This document shows positions 36,415-45,264 of a DNA stretch of 64,000 nt, in pieces. A model generated the notes under the pieces. It worked only from the letters and a program-made list of their open reading frames with translations, did no database searches and was not told where the DNA came from. Source of the stretch: Clostridiales bacterium (lineage in GTDB: Bacteria; Bacillota; Clostridia; Christensenellales; CAG-138); the NCBI GenBank assembly GCA_004558525.1, contig SFCQ01000007.1, forward strand, positions 28,864-92,863. The letters are read 5' to 3'. Position numbers and translations under genes: made by a program. The first letter of the stretch is position 1, and the number at the start of each line of letters is the position of its first letter.

Positions 36415-36594
36415 ATGGCTAATCTGAAAATAACCCTCGTAAAAAGCACCATTGGCGCGCTGGACGACCAGCAGGCCACCGTTAAGGCGCTGGGTCTGCA
36501 TAAGACCAACAGCTCTGTTATAAAGCCCGACAACGCGGCGGTGCGCGGAATGATCTTCAAGGTAAAGCACCTTGTAAAGGTCGAAGAAGTTTGA
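36415..36594 (+). CDS. rpmD: 50S ribosomal protein L30
   Basis: Fifty-nine residues starting [20 protein letters not shown], with the typical [20 protein letters not shown]. The ATG follows ATAGGAGG. Standard length for the bacterial short form. Confidence 0.95.
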   Translation: MANLKITLVKSTIGALDDQQATVKALGLHKTNSSVIKPDNAAVRGMIFKVKHLVKVEEV

Positions 36595-36608
36595 TCGGAG
36601 GTAGAAGC

Positions 36609-37049
36609 ATGAAACTACAAGAGTTAAGGCCGGCGGAAGGCTCCACCCAGTCTGTGAAGCGCGTAGGCCGCGGCACGGGCTCCGGCTTGGGCAAGACCTC
36701 CGGCAAGGGCCACAAGGGTCAGAAGGCCCGCAGCGGCAGCAAGAAGAACGGCTTTGAAGGCGGCCAGATGCCCCTTGCACGCCGTCTGCCCAAGCGCGGC
36801 TTCACCAACATCTTCGCAAAGGAATACACCGTTGTGAACGTTGGCGTGCTTGACAAGCTTGAGAACGGCACCGTTGTTACCGCCGAACTCCTTAAGGAGA
36901 TGGGCGTGATAAGCAAGATAGAGAAGGACGGCCTGAAGGTACTCGGTCGCGGTGAGCTGACCAAGAAGCTGGACGTAAAGGCTGCAAAGTTCTCTGAAAC
37001 AGCTAAGAAGGCTATTGAGGCCGCTGGCGGAAGTGCTGAGGTGCTGTGA
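36609..37049 (+). CDS. rplO: 50S ribosomal protein L15
   Basis: Late-assembly 50S protein. [20 protein letters not shown] then [20 protein letters not shown] and [18 protein letters not shown] are diagnostic. Length 146 residues from the ATG at 36609, which follows GGAGGTAG. Its TGA overlaps the first base of the secY ATG. Confidence 0.97.
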   Translation: MKLQELRPAEGSTQSVKRVGRGTGSGLGKTSGKGHKGQKARSGSKKNGFEGGQMPLARRLPKRGFTNIFAKEYTVVNVGVLDKLENGTVVTAELLKEMGVISKIEKDGLKVLGRGELTKKLDVKAAKFSETAKKAIEAAGGSAEVL

Positions 37050-38347
37050 TGTTTAGCACGCTCGTCAACGCATGGAAAATAAAGGATATCCGCACGAAGA
37101 TGCTCTATACGATGCTGCTCATCGTCATCTATCGTCTGGGCTCCTTCATTCCCGTCCCCGGTGTGAACGCGGCAGCCATTGCTAATTTTGCTAATGAGTA
37201 TGATATGTTGGGCTTCCTCAACCTGCTCTCTGGCGGCGCTTTCGGTGACTTTTCCATCTTTGCAATGGGCATTTCGCCATACATCACCGGCTCAATAATC
37301 ATTCAGCTGCTCACTATCGCCATACCCAGCCTTGAAAGGCTTTCCAAAGAGGAAGACGGCAGGGTGAAGATAGAGCGCATCACCCGCTACACCGGCATAG
37401 GCCTTGCCCTGGTACAGAGCATTGGTATCGTAGCGGGACTTCAGAACAGCACCTATGGCGGAAACGTACTTACCAGTACCGATAACCTGTTCCTCACTTA
37501 TGCGACGATAGGTCTTGTGTGTACGGCGGGTACAGCGTTCCTTGTGTGGATTGGCGAGAGGATAACCGAGAAGGGCATCGGCAACGGCGTCTCCTTCATA
37601 ATATTCGCCTCTATATGCGCACGCGTTCCCACCTATGTGCTGCAGATATTCAAGAACGTGTTCGTTACCGGACAGATGCGTTGGTGGATACTGCCCGTAT
37701 TGCTGGTGTTCGTACTGGTCATAGTGACCGGCGTTACTTTCATAGACCGCAGCGAGCGCCGCATACCGATACAGTATGCAAAGCGCGTTGTAGGCCGCAA
37801 GATGTATGGCGGGCAAAGCACCCACATTCCTCTCAAGGCCAACGCCAACGGCGTTATGCCGCTCATCTTCGCGATGACCCTTATGCAGGTTCCCGCGATG
37901 ATAGGCCAGTTCTGGCCTGACGGCGGCTTCTACAAGTTCTATGTCAAGTACATGAGCGCAAGCTCAGAGTTCTGGTATGGACACTTAGTGTATTATGCCA
38001 TTTACTCGCTGCTGATAATCGCGTTTGCTTACTTCTACACCACGATATCCTTCAATCCTGTGGAAATAAGCAAGAACCTGCAGCAGAACGGCGGCTTTAT
38101 ACCGGGCATCCGTCCCGGCAGGCCCACCGGCGAGTATTTGAAGAAGATATCCAACCGCCTTACGATATTTGGCGCATTCTTCCTTATGGTACTGGCAATA
38201 CTCCCAACCGTTGTGCTTGGCGCGTTCGGCCTCACTTCGGTATTCGGACCTACCAGCATACTGATAATGGTCAGCGTTGCGCTTGAGACCAGCGCACAGC
38301 TTGAGTCCATGATGTTGATGCGTCATTACAAGGGGTTCCTCGGCTAA
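37049..38347 (+). CDS. secY: protein translocase subunit SecY
   Basis: Channel of the Sec translocon with ten transmembrane segments. LLIVIYRLGSFIPVPGVN (TM1 and plug region), MGISPYITGSIIIQLL, the cytosolic loop SERRIPIQYAKRVVGRKMYG and the end LMRHYKGFLG are diagnostic. Length 432 residues. The start overlaps the rplO stop, so membrane insertion machinery is translated in step with ribosomal proteins. Confidence 0.97.
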   Translation: MFSTLVNAWKIKDIRTKMLYTMLLIVIYRLGSFIPVPGVNAAAIANFANEYDMLGFLNLLSGGAFGDFSIFAMGISPYITGSIIIQLLTIAIPSLERLSKEEDGRVKIERITRYTGIGLALVQSIGIVAGLQNSTYGGNVLTSTDNLFLTYATIGLVCTAGTAFLVWIGERITEKGIGNGVSFIIFASICARVPTYVLQIFKNVFVTGQMRWWILPVLLVFVLVIVTGVTFIDRSERRIPIQYAKRVVGRKMYGGQSTHIPLKANANGVMPLIFAMTLMQVPAMIGQFWPDGGFYKFYVKYMSASSEFWYGHLVYYAIYSLLIIAFAYFYTTISFNPVEISKNLQQNGGFIPGIRPGRPTGEYLKKISNRLTIFGAFFLMVLAILPTVVLGAFGLTSVFGPTSILIMVSVALETSAQLESMMLMRHYKGFLG

Positions 38348-38363
38348 GGAATACCTAAACACT

Positions 38364-38990
38364 ATGAAGCTTATATTTCTTGGACCTCCGGGCGCCGGCA
38401 AAGGCACCCAAGCTGAGAAGATCAGCGAGCTTTATGGTATAGCCCATATCTCCACAGGGGATATGCTCCGCTCCCAGATGCGTGAAGGCACGCCTTTGGG
38501 GGCGGAAGCCAAAGGCTATATAGATAGGGGCGAGCTTGTTCCTGACGAGCTTATCGTGGCGATGGTCGCGGAGCGCATAAAGGAGGAGGACTGCGCAAAC
38601 GGGTTCCTGCTCGACGGGTTCCCGAGGACAGTTTCTCAGGCGGAAGCCCTTAACGGCATTTCGGACATTGACATGGTGATAGACATTGCAGTTCCTGCCG
38701 AAAGGCTTATGGAACGCATAGGCGGAAGGCGTATGTGTTCCGGCTGCGGCGCGGGATACCATACCTCAAGCTATCACAAAGATACCTGCGAAAAGTGCGG
38801 CGCGTCTCTTTATATAAGAGATGACGACAGGCCGGAAACGGTGAAGCACCGCATAACGGTCTATGAGCGCCAAACAAAGCCCCTTATCGACTACTACCGC
38901 GAAAAGGGCAACCTGAGCCGGGTGAACGGGGACAACACACCAGACAGAGTTTTTGACGATGTTGCCGCCGCAATTAAGGGGCTTGTATGA
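38364..38990 (+). CDS. adk: adenylate kinase
   Basis: Balances ATP, ADP and AMP. The P-loop is GPPGAGKGTQ at residues 7-16, the AMP-site segment is ISTGDMLR, and DGFPRTVSQAE follows. The LID has a Cys4 zinc site (CSGCGAGYH and CEKCGA). Length 208 residues. The TGA overlaps the map start by four bases (ATGA). Confidence 0.97.
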   Translation: MKLIFLGPPGAGKGTQAEKISELYGIAHISTGDMLRSQMREGTPLGAEAKGYIDRGELVPDELIVAMVAERIKEEDCANGFLLDGFPRTVSQAEALNGISDIDMVIDIAVPAERLMERIGGRRMCSGCGAGYHTSSYHKDTCEKCGASLYIRDDDRPETVKHRITVYERQTKPLIDYYREKGNLSRVNGDNTPDRVFDDVAAAIKGLV

Positions 38991-39745
38991 GTGAGCGCAT
39001 AACCATCAAAAGCCAAAGAGAGATCGAGGCTATGAAGGCCGCAGGCGCGGTGGTAAGGGATACGCTGCTGCTGCTTGAAAAAAGCGCGGCAGTGGGCGTG
39101 ACAACTGAGGAGCTTAACAGGATAGCGGATGATTATATCCGCTCCTGCGGGGCGATACCGTCCTTCCTCAATTATGAGGGTTACCCCAAAAGCATCTGCA
39201 CAAGCGTTAACGAGCAGGTAGTGCATGGGATCCCCGGCGGTTACAAGCTTAAAGATGGGGATATACTCAGTGTAGACGTTGGCGCCATATTGAATGGCTA
39301 TCACGGTGACGCGGCGCGCACGATACTTATCGGCAACGTTAAAGAAGAGGTAAAGAAGCTTGTGGAAGTCACAAGGGAATGCTTCTTCAAGGGGATAGAG
39401 CAGGCAGTCGCCGGGAACCACATTGCGGACATAAGCGCCGCGGTGGAAGCCTGCGCAAAGGAACACGGCTACGGGGTCGTCAGGGACCTTGTTGGCCACG
39501 GGATAGGTACGCACATGCATGAGCCGCCCGAGGTGCCAAACTTTGCAGACCGTGCGCGCGGGCGCGGACCAAGGCTCTACCCGGGCATGACGATAGCCGT
39601 TGAACCGATGATAAACCTTGGTACGGCGGATGTTGCAGTTCTAAAGGATGGCTGGACTGTGGTGACAAGAGACGCCAAGCCTTCGGCTCACTACGAGAAC
39701 ACGATAGCGATAACCACCGGCAAGCCCGAGATACTTACCCTATGA
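38987..39745 (+). CDS. map: methionine aminopeptidase, type I
   Basis: Removes the start Met from new proteins. The substrate-site histidine is in NEQVVHGIPGGY, metal ligands in SVDVGAILNGYHGDAART (Asp pair), GHGIGTHMHEPPEV (His) and AVEPMIN with a late Glu in HYENTIAI. Length 252 residues, with no N-terminal zinc finger or SH3 extension. It is translationally coupled to adk. Confidence 0.97.
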   Translation: MSERITIKSQREIEAMKAAGAVVRDTLLLLEKSAAVGVTTEELNRIADDYIRSCGAIPSFLNYEGYPKSICTSVNEQVVHGIPGGYKLKDGDILSVDVGAILNGYHGDAARTILIGNVKEEVKKLVEVTRECFFKGIEQAVAGNHIADISAAVEACAKEHGYGVVRDLVGHGIGTHMHEPPEVPNFADRARGRGPRLYPGMTIAVEPMINLGTADVAVLKDGWTVVTRDAKPSAHYENTIAITTGKPEILTL

Positions 39746-39755
39746 GGAGCAGCTA

Positions 39756-40073
39756 ATGGCTGTGAAGAAAAAGGCTAAGGGCGCGTCGGGCGGCAGCCTT
39801 AAAGGCAGCGTGGCAATATCGCTTGCCGGAAGGGATAAAGGCGTCCGCTACGCGGTAACCGGTATTACGGAGGAAGGATATGCGCTTGTTGCGGACGGAA
39901 AGCTGCACAAGGCCGCGTATCCCAAAAGGAAGAAGCTGAAGCATCTGCAATTTGACGGAGTAAGGATAGAGAATATAGACGATATACTCTCTTCACCCGG
40001 AGGAACGGCCGATGCGGCTTTGCGCCGCGCGCTTAAGCTGAGCGCGGTTCACCATGAGGACGAAATGATTTAG
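39756..40073 (+). CDS. KOW domain RNA-binding protein (L14e-like)
   Basis: A 105-residue protein between map and infA, a position where Clostridia often have a KOW protein. [20 protein letters not shown] is the KOW-type turn, and [20 protein letters not shown] is the usual basic second half. Role is unproven; the operon suggests ribosome or mRNA binding. GAGGAGC lies before the ATG. Confidence 0.85.
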   Translation: MAVKKKAKGASGGSLKGSVAISLAGRDKGVRYAVTGITEEGYALVADGKLHKAAYPKRKKLKHLQFDGVRIENIDDILSSPGGTADAALRRALKLSAVHHEDEMI

Positions 40074-40083
40074 GAGGTATAGC

Positions 40084-40305
40084 TTGTCAAAGACCGATGT
40101 TATCGAGGTTGAGGGTGTTGTAACAGATTCCTACCCCAACGCGATGTTCGAGGTAGAACTCGAAAACGGCCACAAGATACTGGCACATATTTCAGGCAAG
40201 CTGCGCATGAATTTCATTCGTATTTTGCCGGGAGACAAAGTAACTGTCGAAATGTCTCCTTACGACCTTACGCGCGGCCGCATAACATGGCGCGCAAAGA
40301 ATTAA
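40084..40305 (+). CDS. infA: translation initiation factor IF-1
   Basis: S1/OB-fold factor that fills the 30S A site. The sequence [20 protein letters not shown] and [19 protein letters not shown] are diagnostic; 73 residues. The start is a TTG at 40084 behind AGGAGGTATAG, a rare start codon in this operon and perhaps a way to lower its output. Confidence 0.96.
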   Translation: MSKTDVIEVEGVVTDSYPNAMFEVELENGHKILAHISGKLRMNFIRILPGDKVTVEMSPYDLTRGRITWRAKN

Positions 40306-40320
40306 CGGGAGGATAAAACA

Positions 40321-40434
40321 ATGAAAGTTAGGCCTTCAGTCAAACCCATCTGCGAAAAGTGCAAGATCATCAAGCGCAAGGGCCGCGTGATGGTGATTTG
40401 CGAGAATCCTCGCCATAAGCAGAAGCAGGGCTAA
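40321..40434 (+). CDS. rpmJ: 50S ribosomal protein L36
   Basis: Thirty-seven residues, [20 protein letters not shown] and then [17 protein letters not shown]. The zinc ligands C11, C14, C27 and H32 are all present. The ATG follows GGGAGG. A 260-bp gap with a structured element follows, the largest break in the operon. Confidence 0.97.
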   Translation: MKVRPSVKPICEKCKIIKRKGRVMVICENPRHKQKQG

Positions 40435-40439
40435 TCAGC

Positions 40440-40655
40440 CTGAGGCGAGCTGATAAAATGGAGAGCGACACACCGGACGAAACTCCGGCTCTCCGGAAGG
40501 TTTCGAGCCCAACGCTATGGGCTCCGTCAGGCGGTGCAACGCCGCCAGACATATTAGAAATCCGCTCCACGGTGTGCGGAGTGGGCTTCTAATAGCGGAA
40601 ACAGCCGCCGGTGCGGCTGCCGCTGAGGAAACGAAGCGGAAACCGGCGGGTACAT
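40440..40655 (+). ncRNA. multi-hairpin structured RNA element between rpmJ and rpsM, possible orphan HEARO/omega-RNA
   Basis: At least five stems can be drawn. H1: GGAGAG (40460-40465)/CTCTCC (40489-40494), with CCGGA/TCCGG inside. H2: GAGCCC (40505-40510)/GGGCTC (40519-40524). H3: GGCGG (40530-40534)/CCGCC (40542-40546). H4: TTAGAA (40554-40559)/TTCTAA (40587-40592), with CCGCTCC/GGAGTGG inside. H5: CCGCCGGT (40605-40612)/ACCGGCGG (40642-40649), with CCGCT/AGCGG inside. No T run follows a stem, so readthrough to rpsM is expected, and no frame inside looks coding. Segments such as GCAACGCCGCC and GAGGAAACGAAGCGGAAAC recall HEARO RNAs, the IscB guide scaffolds; this is from memory. An S4-responsive alpha-operon leader is the main alternative. 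Confidence 0.6.
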
Positions 40656-40694
40656 ATACATTTGAACCAAAATTTACGGAGGTGTACAAACTTT

Positions 40695-41063
40695 ATGGCA
40701 CGTATTTCTGGCGTGGACCTGCCCAGAGACAAGCGTATCGAGATCGGCCTTACCTACATTTACGGTATCGGCCGCAAGACCGCTACGGACATCCTCGCAG
40801 CCACGGGCGTCGATCCTGATATCCGTGTGCGCGACCTGAGCGAAGCTGACGTTGCAAAGCTTAGGGACTATATCGACCATAACATAAAGGTGGAAGGCGA
40901 CCTCAGGCGCGAAACTTCCATGAACATCAAGAGGCTGATAGAGATCGGCTGCTATCGCGGCGTAAGGCATCGTAAGGGCCTGCCCGTGCGCGGCCAAAGC
41001 ACCAAGCAGAACGCGCGTACCCGCAAGGGTCCCAAGCGTCAGGTTGGCGGCAAGAAGAAATAA
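40695..41063 (+). CDS. rpsM: 30S ribosomal protein S13
   Basis: Head protein contacting the P-site t[30 protein letters not shown] and [20 protein letters not shown] are diagnostic. The ATG at 40695 follows CGGAGGTG; the frame extends to 40611 through the structured element, but that part is not conserved. Length 122 residues. First gene of the alpha segment. Confidence 0.97.
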   Translation: MARISGVDLPRDKRIEIGLTYIYGIGRKTATDILAATGVDPDIRVRDLSEADVAKLRDYIDHNIKVEGDLRRETSMNIKRLIEIGCYRGVRHRKGLPVRGQSTKQNARTRKGPKRQVGGKKK

Positions 41064-41079
41064 GGGAGGTTAATGGAAA

Positions 41080-41487
41080 ATGGCAGCAGCAAAAGGTAAG
41101 GTCAAGAAGGCGGGTACCCGCAAACGCCGCGAGAAGAAGAACATCGAGCGCGGCGCTGCCCACATCCGCTCCTCCTTCAACAACACGATGGTAACCATCA
41201 CTGACCTGCAGGGCAACGCCATATCTTGGGCGTCCGCCGGTGGGCTGGGCTTCAGGGGCAGCAAGAAGAGCACCCCCTTCGCGGCACAGACTGCCAGCGA
41301 GACTGCCGCCAAGGCAGCTATGGAGCATGGCCTGCGCACCGTTGAGGTCTATGTAAAGGGTCCCGGTTCCGGCCGTGAAGCCGCTATCCGTGCCCTCCAG
41401 ACCGCAGGTCTTGAGGTCAACATGATAAAGGACGTGACGCCGATACCGCACAACGGTTGCCGTCCGCCCAAGCGTAGAAGAGTTTAA
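41080..41487 (+). CDS. rpsK: 30S ribosomal protein S11
   Basis: Platform protein at the mRNA exit. [36 protein letters not shown] and the end [18 protein letters not shown] are diagnostic. Length 135 residues. Start at 41080 behind GGGAGG. Confidence 0.97.
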   Translation: MAAAKGKVKKAGTRKRREKKNIERGAAHIRSSFNNTMVTITDLQGNAISWASAGGLGFRGSKKSTPFAAQTASETAAKAAMEHGLRTVEVYVKGPGSGREAAIRALQTAGLEVNMIKDVTPIPHNGCRPPKRRRV

Positions 41488-41499
41488 GGAGACAGACAA

Positions 41500-42129
41500 A
41501 TGGCAAGATATACTGATTCCGTTTGCAGACAGTGCCGCAGGGAAGGCGAGAAGCTTTTCCTTAAGGGCGACCGTTGCTATTCAGCTAAGTGCGCTGTGAT
41601 CAAGCGCCACACCCCTCCGGGACAGCATGGCCAGGCCAGGCAGCGCAAGCAGTCTGAATACGGCCTCCAGCTCCGCGAGAAGCAGAAGTGCCGCCGTGCC
41701 TATGGCATAAGCGAGTCCCAGTTCCGCAAGTACTATGACATGGCCAGCAACATGCGCGGCGTAACCGGCGACAACATGCTGTGCCTGCTCGAAAGAAGGC
41801 TTGACAACGTGGTGTACCGCCTGGGCTTCGCTCCCAGCCGTCCCATGGCCCGTCAGCTCGTTACCCATGGCCATATCCGCGTAGACGGCGCCAAGGTCGA
41901 CATCGCTTCCTACCTTGTGAAGCCCGGCCAGACCATCACCGTGCGTGAGCGCAGCCGCGACATGGCTAACTTCAAGGATCTGCGCGAGCAGGGCGCCAGC
42001 AAGCCCATACCCAAGTGGCTTGAGCTTGACAGCGAGAACCTGACCGGTAAGATCGCCCAGATGCCCCAGCGCGATGATATCGACCTCACCATCGAGGAGA
42101 ATCTCATCGTCGAGTTCTACTCCAGGTAA
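41500..42129 (+). CDS. rpsD: 30S ribosomal protein S4, zinc-binding form
   Basis: 16S 5'-domain assembly initiator. The N terminus has Cys residues in [19 protein letters not shown] and SAKCAV, the zinc-binding (C+) version. The S4 RNA-binding domain is [20 protein letters not shown] with [10 protein letters not shown]. Length 209 residues. It lies inside the operon, as in E. coli, whereas in Bacillus rpsD is elsewhere; this allows operon feedback by S4. Confidence 0.97.
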   Translation: MARYTDSVCRQCRREGEKLFLKGDRCYSAKCAVIKRHTPPGQHGQARQRKQSEYGLQLREKQKCRRAYGISESQFRKYYDMASNMRGVTGDNMLCLLERRLDNVVYRLGFAPSRPMARQLVTHGHIRVDGAKVDIASYLVKPGQTITVRERSRDMANFKDLREQGASKPIPKWLELDSENLTGKIAQMPQRDDIDLTIEENLIVEFYSR

Positions 42130-42185
42130 TGAAGCGGTCCGCGACCCTTATCGACTGACCAAACATCAAGAGAGGGGAAGTAAAA

Positions 42186-43127
42186 ATGATAGAAATCGAA
42201 AGACCCAAAATCGAGTGCGAGGAAATCTCCGACAGCTATGGTCGTTTTGTGGTGGAGCCGCTGGAACGCGGCTTCGGCACCACCCTTGGGAACTCCCTGC
42301 GCAGGGTGCTGCTTTCCTCACTGCCCGGGGTCGCCGCCTCATCGATAAAGATAGACGGCGTACTGCATGAGTTTTCCACAATAGAGGGCGTGCGCGAGGA
42401 TGTGACCGAGATAGTCCTGAACATAAAGGAGCTTTGCGTAAAGCTGCACGGCGAAGGACCAAAGAAGGTATCCATAAGCGCCCATGGCGAGTGCGAAGTA
42501 AAGGCCGGCGACATAATCGCCGATGCGGATGTGGAGATAATGAATCCGGATCTGCATATTGCAAGCCTCGGCCCCAACGGCAAGCTTGAGATGGAAATTA
42601 TACTCGAGCATGGCCGCGGCTATGTTTCCGCGGACAAGAACAAGCGCCCCGATATGCCCATAGGGCAGATCGCCGTGGACTCCATATTCACTCCCATACG
42701 CAAGGTGAATTTCCGTGTGGAGAACACCCGTGTTGGTCAGATAACCGATTATGATAAGCTTACGCTTGAGATCTGGACGGACGATACAATAAGGCCGGAC
42801 GAAGCGGTTAGCTTGGCGGCAAAGATATTGACCGAGCATCTGTGCCTGTTCATCAACCTGACCGAGCATGTTCAGGGCGTGGAAATAATGGTTGAAAAGG
42901 AAGAGGACAAGAAGGAAAAGATACTTGAGATGACTATTGAAGAGCTCGATCTTTCCGTCCGCTCCTACAACTGCCTTAAGCGCGCCGGCATAAACACGGT
43001 TGAAGAGCTTGTGCAGCGTAATGAGGAAGAGATGATGAAGGTTCGTAACCTTGGCCGTAAATCGCTGGAGGAGGTCCAGCAGAAACTGGTTGGATTGGGC
43101 CTCTCGCTCCGTCACAACGAAGACTAA
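42186..43127 (+). CDS. rpoA: RNA polymerase alpha subunit
   Basis: Assembles core RNA polymerase. The N-terminal dimer domain has [20 protein letters not shown] and LLSSLPG. The C-terminal DNA-binding domain has [20 protein letters not shown] and [16 protein letters not shown]. Length 313 residues. It is preceded by a 56-bp gap with GAGAGGGG upstream of the ATG. Confidence 0.98.
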   Translation: MIEIERPKIECEEISDSYGRFVVEPLERGFGTTLGNSLRRVLLSSLPGVAASSIKIDGVLHEFSTIEGVREDVTEIVLNIKELCVKLHGEGPKKVSISAHGECEVKAGDIIADADVEIMNPDLHIASLGPNGKLEMEIILEHGRGYVSADKNKRPDMPIGQIAVDSIFTPIRKVNFRVENTRVGQITDYDKLTLEIWTDDTIRPDEAVSLAAKILTEHLCLFINLTEHVQGVEIMVEKEEDKKEKILEMTIEELDLSVRSYNCLKRAGINTVEELVQRNEEEMMKVRNLGRKSLEEVQQKLVGLGLSLRHNED

Positions 43128-43143
43128 TTAGGAGGAAAAACAA

Positions 43144-43635
43144 ATGCCAAACCGTAAACTTGGCAAGGCGAGCGATCACCGCAACGCAATGCTTCGCAAT
43201 CTTACCACGGCGCTGCTGTGGAACGGTAAAATCGTTACCACCGAAGCCCGCGCTAAGGAAGTGCGCCCCATAGCGGAGAAGCTTATCACCCTTGCTGTCA
43301 GCGAATACAAGAACACCGTTACCGTTGAAAAGGAAACCCGCAACGATAAGCAGCAGATCGTTAAGGTCGAAAAGATCAACGATATGCCCTCCAAGCTGCA
43401 TGCCCGCAGGCAAATGATGGCCTATCTTTATGATATGCCCCTGCCCAAGAAGGACAAGGAATCCAAGAGCGAATATGCAGAGCGCGCCAAGCAGACCCCC
43501 AATCCCGTGGTTGAGAAGCTGTTCCGTGAAATAGCTCCCAAGTACGATGGACGCAAGGGCGGCTACACCCGCATATACAAGCTTGGGCCCCGTCGCGGCG
43601 ACGCAACAGAGATGGCCGTTATAGAGCTTGTCTGA
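43144..43635 (+). CDS. rplQ: 50S ribosomal protein L17, with an internal insertion
   Basis: Tunnel-exit protein. [20 protein letters not shown] and [17 protein letters not shown] are the normal start and [20 protein letters not shown] the normal end. At 163 residues it is about 40 longer than E. coli or Bacillus L17. The extra residues lie around [20 protein letters not shown] and the [17 protein letters not shown] region. Last gene of the operon, followed by a terminator. Confidence 0.96.
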   Translation: MPNRKLGKASDHRNAMLRNLTTALLWNGKIVTTEARAKEVRPIAEKLITLAVSEYKNTVTVEKETRNDKQQIVKVEKINDMPSKLHARRQMMAYLYDMPLPKKDKESKSEYAERAKQTPNPVVEKLFREIAPKYDGRKGGYTRIYKLGPRRGDATEMAVIELV

Positions 43636-43664
43636 TAAAGGCTGACAAACAAAATAAAAACACG

Positions 43665-43693
43665 TCGGGCTGTTTTCATAACGGCCCGATTTT
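43665..43693 (+). terminator. terminator of the ribosomal operon
   Basis: TCGGGC (43665-43670) pairs with GCCCGA (43684-43689), followed by TTTT. TATAAT at 43696-43701 lies directly after and may be the -10 of the next gene. Confidence 0.7.
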
Positions 43694-43732
43694 GTTATAA
43701 TTATGAGCAAATAACAGCCTATAGGAGAAGAT

Positions 43733-44572
43733 ATGCTTTTTGTTATACTTGGCGTGATAATAGCTATCGCAATGATGTGCCTGCCCATTGTGGCCATGTT
43801 CATAGTCAAAAAAGAGGGAGCAAAGGTGTTTAAGCCGCTTGCCGCAGGCATGGCGACTATATTTGCCTCTACTATACTGAGCGCGATAGTGCTGCTCATA
43901 TATGAGGAAGCACAGCTTGACTTTTTCAAAAGTGCTCCTGCGCTCATAATAAAATGGCTGCTGTTTGGCGCGATGGAGGCTGCGGCGCTTCTGCTTGCGT
44001 TCAGGATAGCTTATAAGAACAAAATCAGCGCCGTTGATACGCTGGCGATGAGCGCTGGCCTGTGCGTGCCTATGCTATACAGCAGGGGCTTTACGGTGAT
44101 AGCCAATCTGCTGGCCGCGGCTCAAAATGGAATAAATATGCCGAAAGGCTGGGCGCTGTTCTATATTACCATGCCCTCTTTGGTGATTGTGTTTATTGAG
44201 CCGGTGATGGTGCTGCTGCTTGCATTGCTTGTTAACAGGGGCAAATGGGCGATAGGAGCGGGCTTGTATACGCTGATGATCGCCATAGCCTATAATATAG
44301 AAGAGATAAGCGGCATGTGCGGCGGCGGGGAGGTCATGCGCATAGCATTGTGGCTTATAGTGATAGGCGGTGCATGGCTTGCGGCAAGATATGCGCTTAA
44401 GCGCCTTAACGAGTTCCCCGAGCAGGTCGCCAAGCGTAACGGCAAGAATACAAGGCTTAAAAACGACAAATTCGCATGGCCGGAGGATGAGGACGTCTTT
44501 CCCGAAATAGAAAAGCCAAAGCAGATGCATCCGGAGAAAAAGCAGACGAAAACAACAAAAAAGGGAAAATAA
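43733..44572 (+). CDS. polytopic membrane protein of unknown function
   Basis: 279 residues with about seven hydrophobic segments: residues about 2-25 (VILGVIIAIAMMCLPIVAMF), 35-57, 70-88 (LLFGAMEAAALLLAF), around 100-120, 130-165 (IVFIEPVMVLLLALLVN), 175-190 and 205-222. The charged tail (KKQTKTTKKGK) is probably cytosolic. I considered the YhfC and CPBP membrane protease families but do not see their Glu-rich active-site motifs. The ATG has TAGGAGAAG before it, and no partner gene is adjacent. Confidence 0.75.
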   Translation: MLFVILGVIIAIAMMCLPIVAMFIVKKEGAKVFKPLAAGMATIFASTILSAIVLLIYEEAQLDFFKSAPALIIKWLLFGAMEAAALLLAFRIAYKNKISAVDTLAMSAGLCVPMLYSRGFTVIANLLAAAQNGINMPKGWALFYITMPSLVIVFIEPVMVLLLALLVNRGKWAIGAGLYTLMIAIAYNIEEISGMCGGGEVMRIALWLIVIGGAWLAARYALKRLNEFPEQVAKRNGKNTRLKNDKFAWPEDEDVFPEIEKPKQMHPEKKQTKTTKKGK

Positions 44573-44637
44573 AGTGGCAATAGAAATAGAACGCTATCTG
44601 GATAGATATAGTGTAACAGCGGGGCGAATACGGCCGC

Positions 44638-44675
44638 TTAAGCATAGCAGGTTCGAGTTACTCCGCTATGCTTAA
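44638..44675. terminator. hairpin between convergent genes
   Basis: TTAAGCATAGC (44638-44648) pairs over 11 bp with GCTATGCTTAA (44665-44675). The right arm overlaps the stop codon of the minus-strand gene. Confidence 0.45.
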
Positions 44676-45139
44676 CGCTTGCCCATCATGCTGCCAAGAA
44701 GCTGCGCCAGCATAAGCGGGTTTGCGCCCATGGGCGAGGCTTGAGCGGAGCCGGACTGCGGCTTTTGCCCCATCATGCCAAGGCCTGACAAAAGCTGCAT
44801 AAGCTGCAAGGGGTCGTTCATGCCGCCGCGTGGCTGTGAATTTGGCATATTGAATTGAGGAGAAAACTGCGCAGAGGAAAAGCCCTGCTGCTGCGGCTGC
44901 GAATACTGCGGCTGAGGCTGGGGCCTTTGCGGTATTGGTATATCAAGAGACGCGGCTATATGCTCCCTTTCGCCCTGGGCAAGGAACGGCTGCATGGCAA
45001 GAAGATACTCGCCCGCGCGCTCACGCCCCTGCTCGTTGCGTATGCGGGCAGCCATTGTGTATGCCGGCGAGGTCTGCTGCTGTGGCTGCCGCTGATCGCG
45101 GTTCTGGGTCTGCTGCATGTTGTTCAGCGTTCGCTGCAT
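44672..45139 (-). CDS. Gln/Pro-rich small protein of unknown function
   Basis: 155 residues, no signal peptide or transmembrane segment. Residues 30-65 look helical (MAARIRNEQGRERAGEYLLA, then QPFLAQGEREHIAASL). The middle is low complexity in Gln and Pro, and the end is Met/Gly/Leu-rich (LMLAQLLGSMMGKR). AGGAGGATAG precedes the ATG. It is divergent from the 45265 gene across 125 bp, and both carry similar short helical segments ending in Leu/Met clusters. I do not recognise a family. Confidence 0.6.
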   Translation of the reverse strand: MQRTLNNMQQTQNRDQRQPQQQTSPAYTMAARIRNEQGRERAGEYLLAMQPFLAQGEREHIAASLDIPIPQRPQPQPQYSQPQQQGFSSAQFSPQFNMPNSQPRGGMNDPLQLMQLLSGLGMMGQKPQSGSAQASPMGANPLMLAQLLGSMMGKR

Positions 45140-45264
45140 TGGCTATCCTCCTGTCGGTACCGGTATTCTATAAGGGCTTTCTAATCCAATGTATGCAAAA
45201 AACGGACTTTTTGAACCATTGGCCGAATATGCTCATATAAATGGCTTGAAGGGAGTTGATATGC

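Noticed and set aside
40435..40694. Group II intron fragment or tmRNA-like insert
   Set aside because: No domain V-like hairpin, no intron-encoded protein and no tRNA-like end are visible; length and stems do not fit.
40517..40819. Plus-strand frame of 100 codons across the structured element and the start of rpsM
   Set aside because: It overlaps rpsM in another frame, has no ribosome binding site and no recognisable domain.
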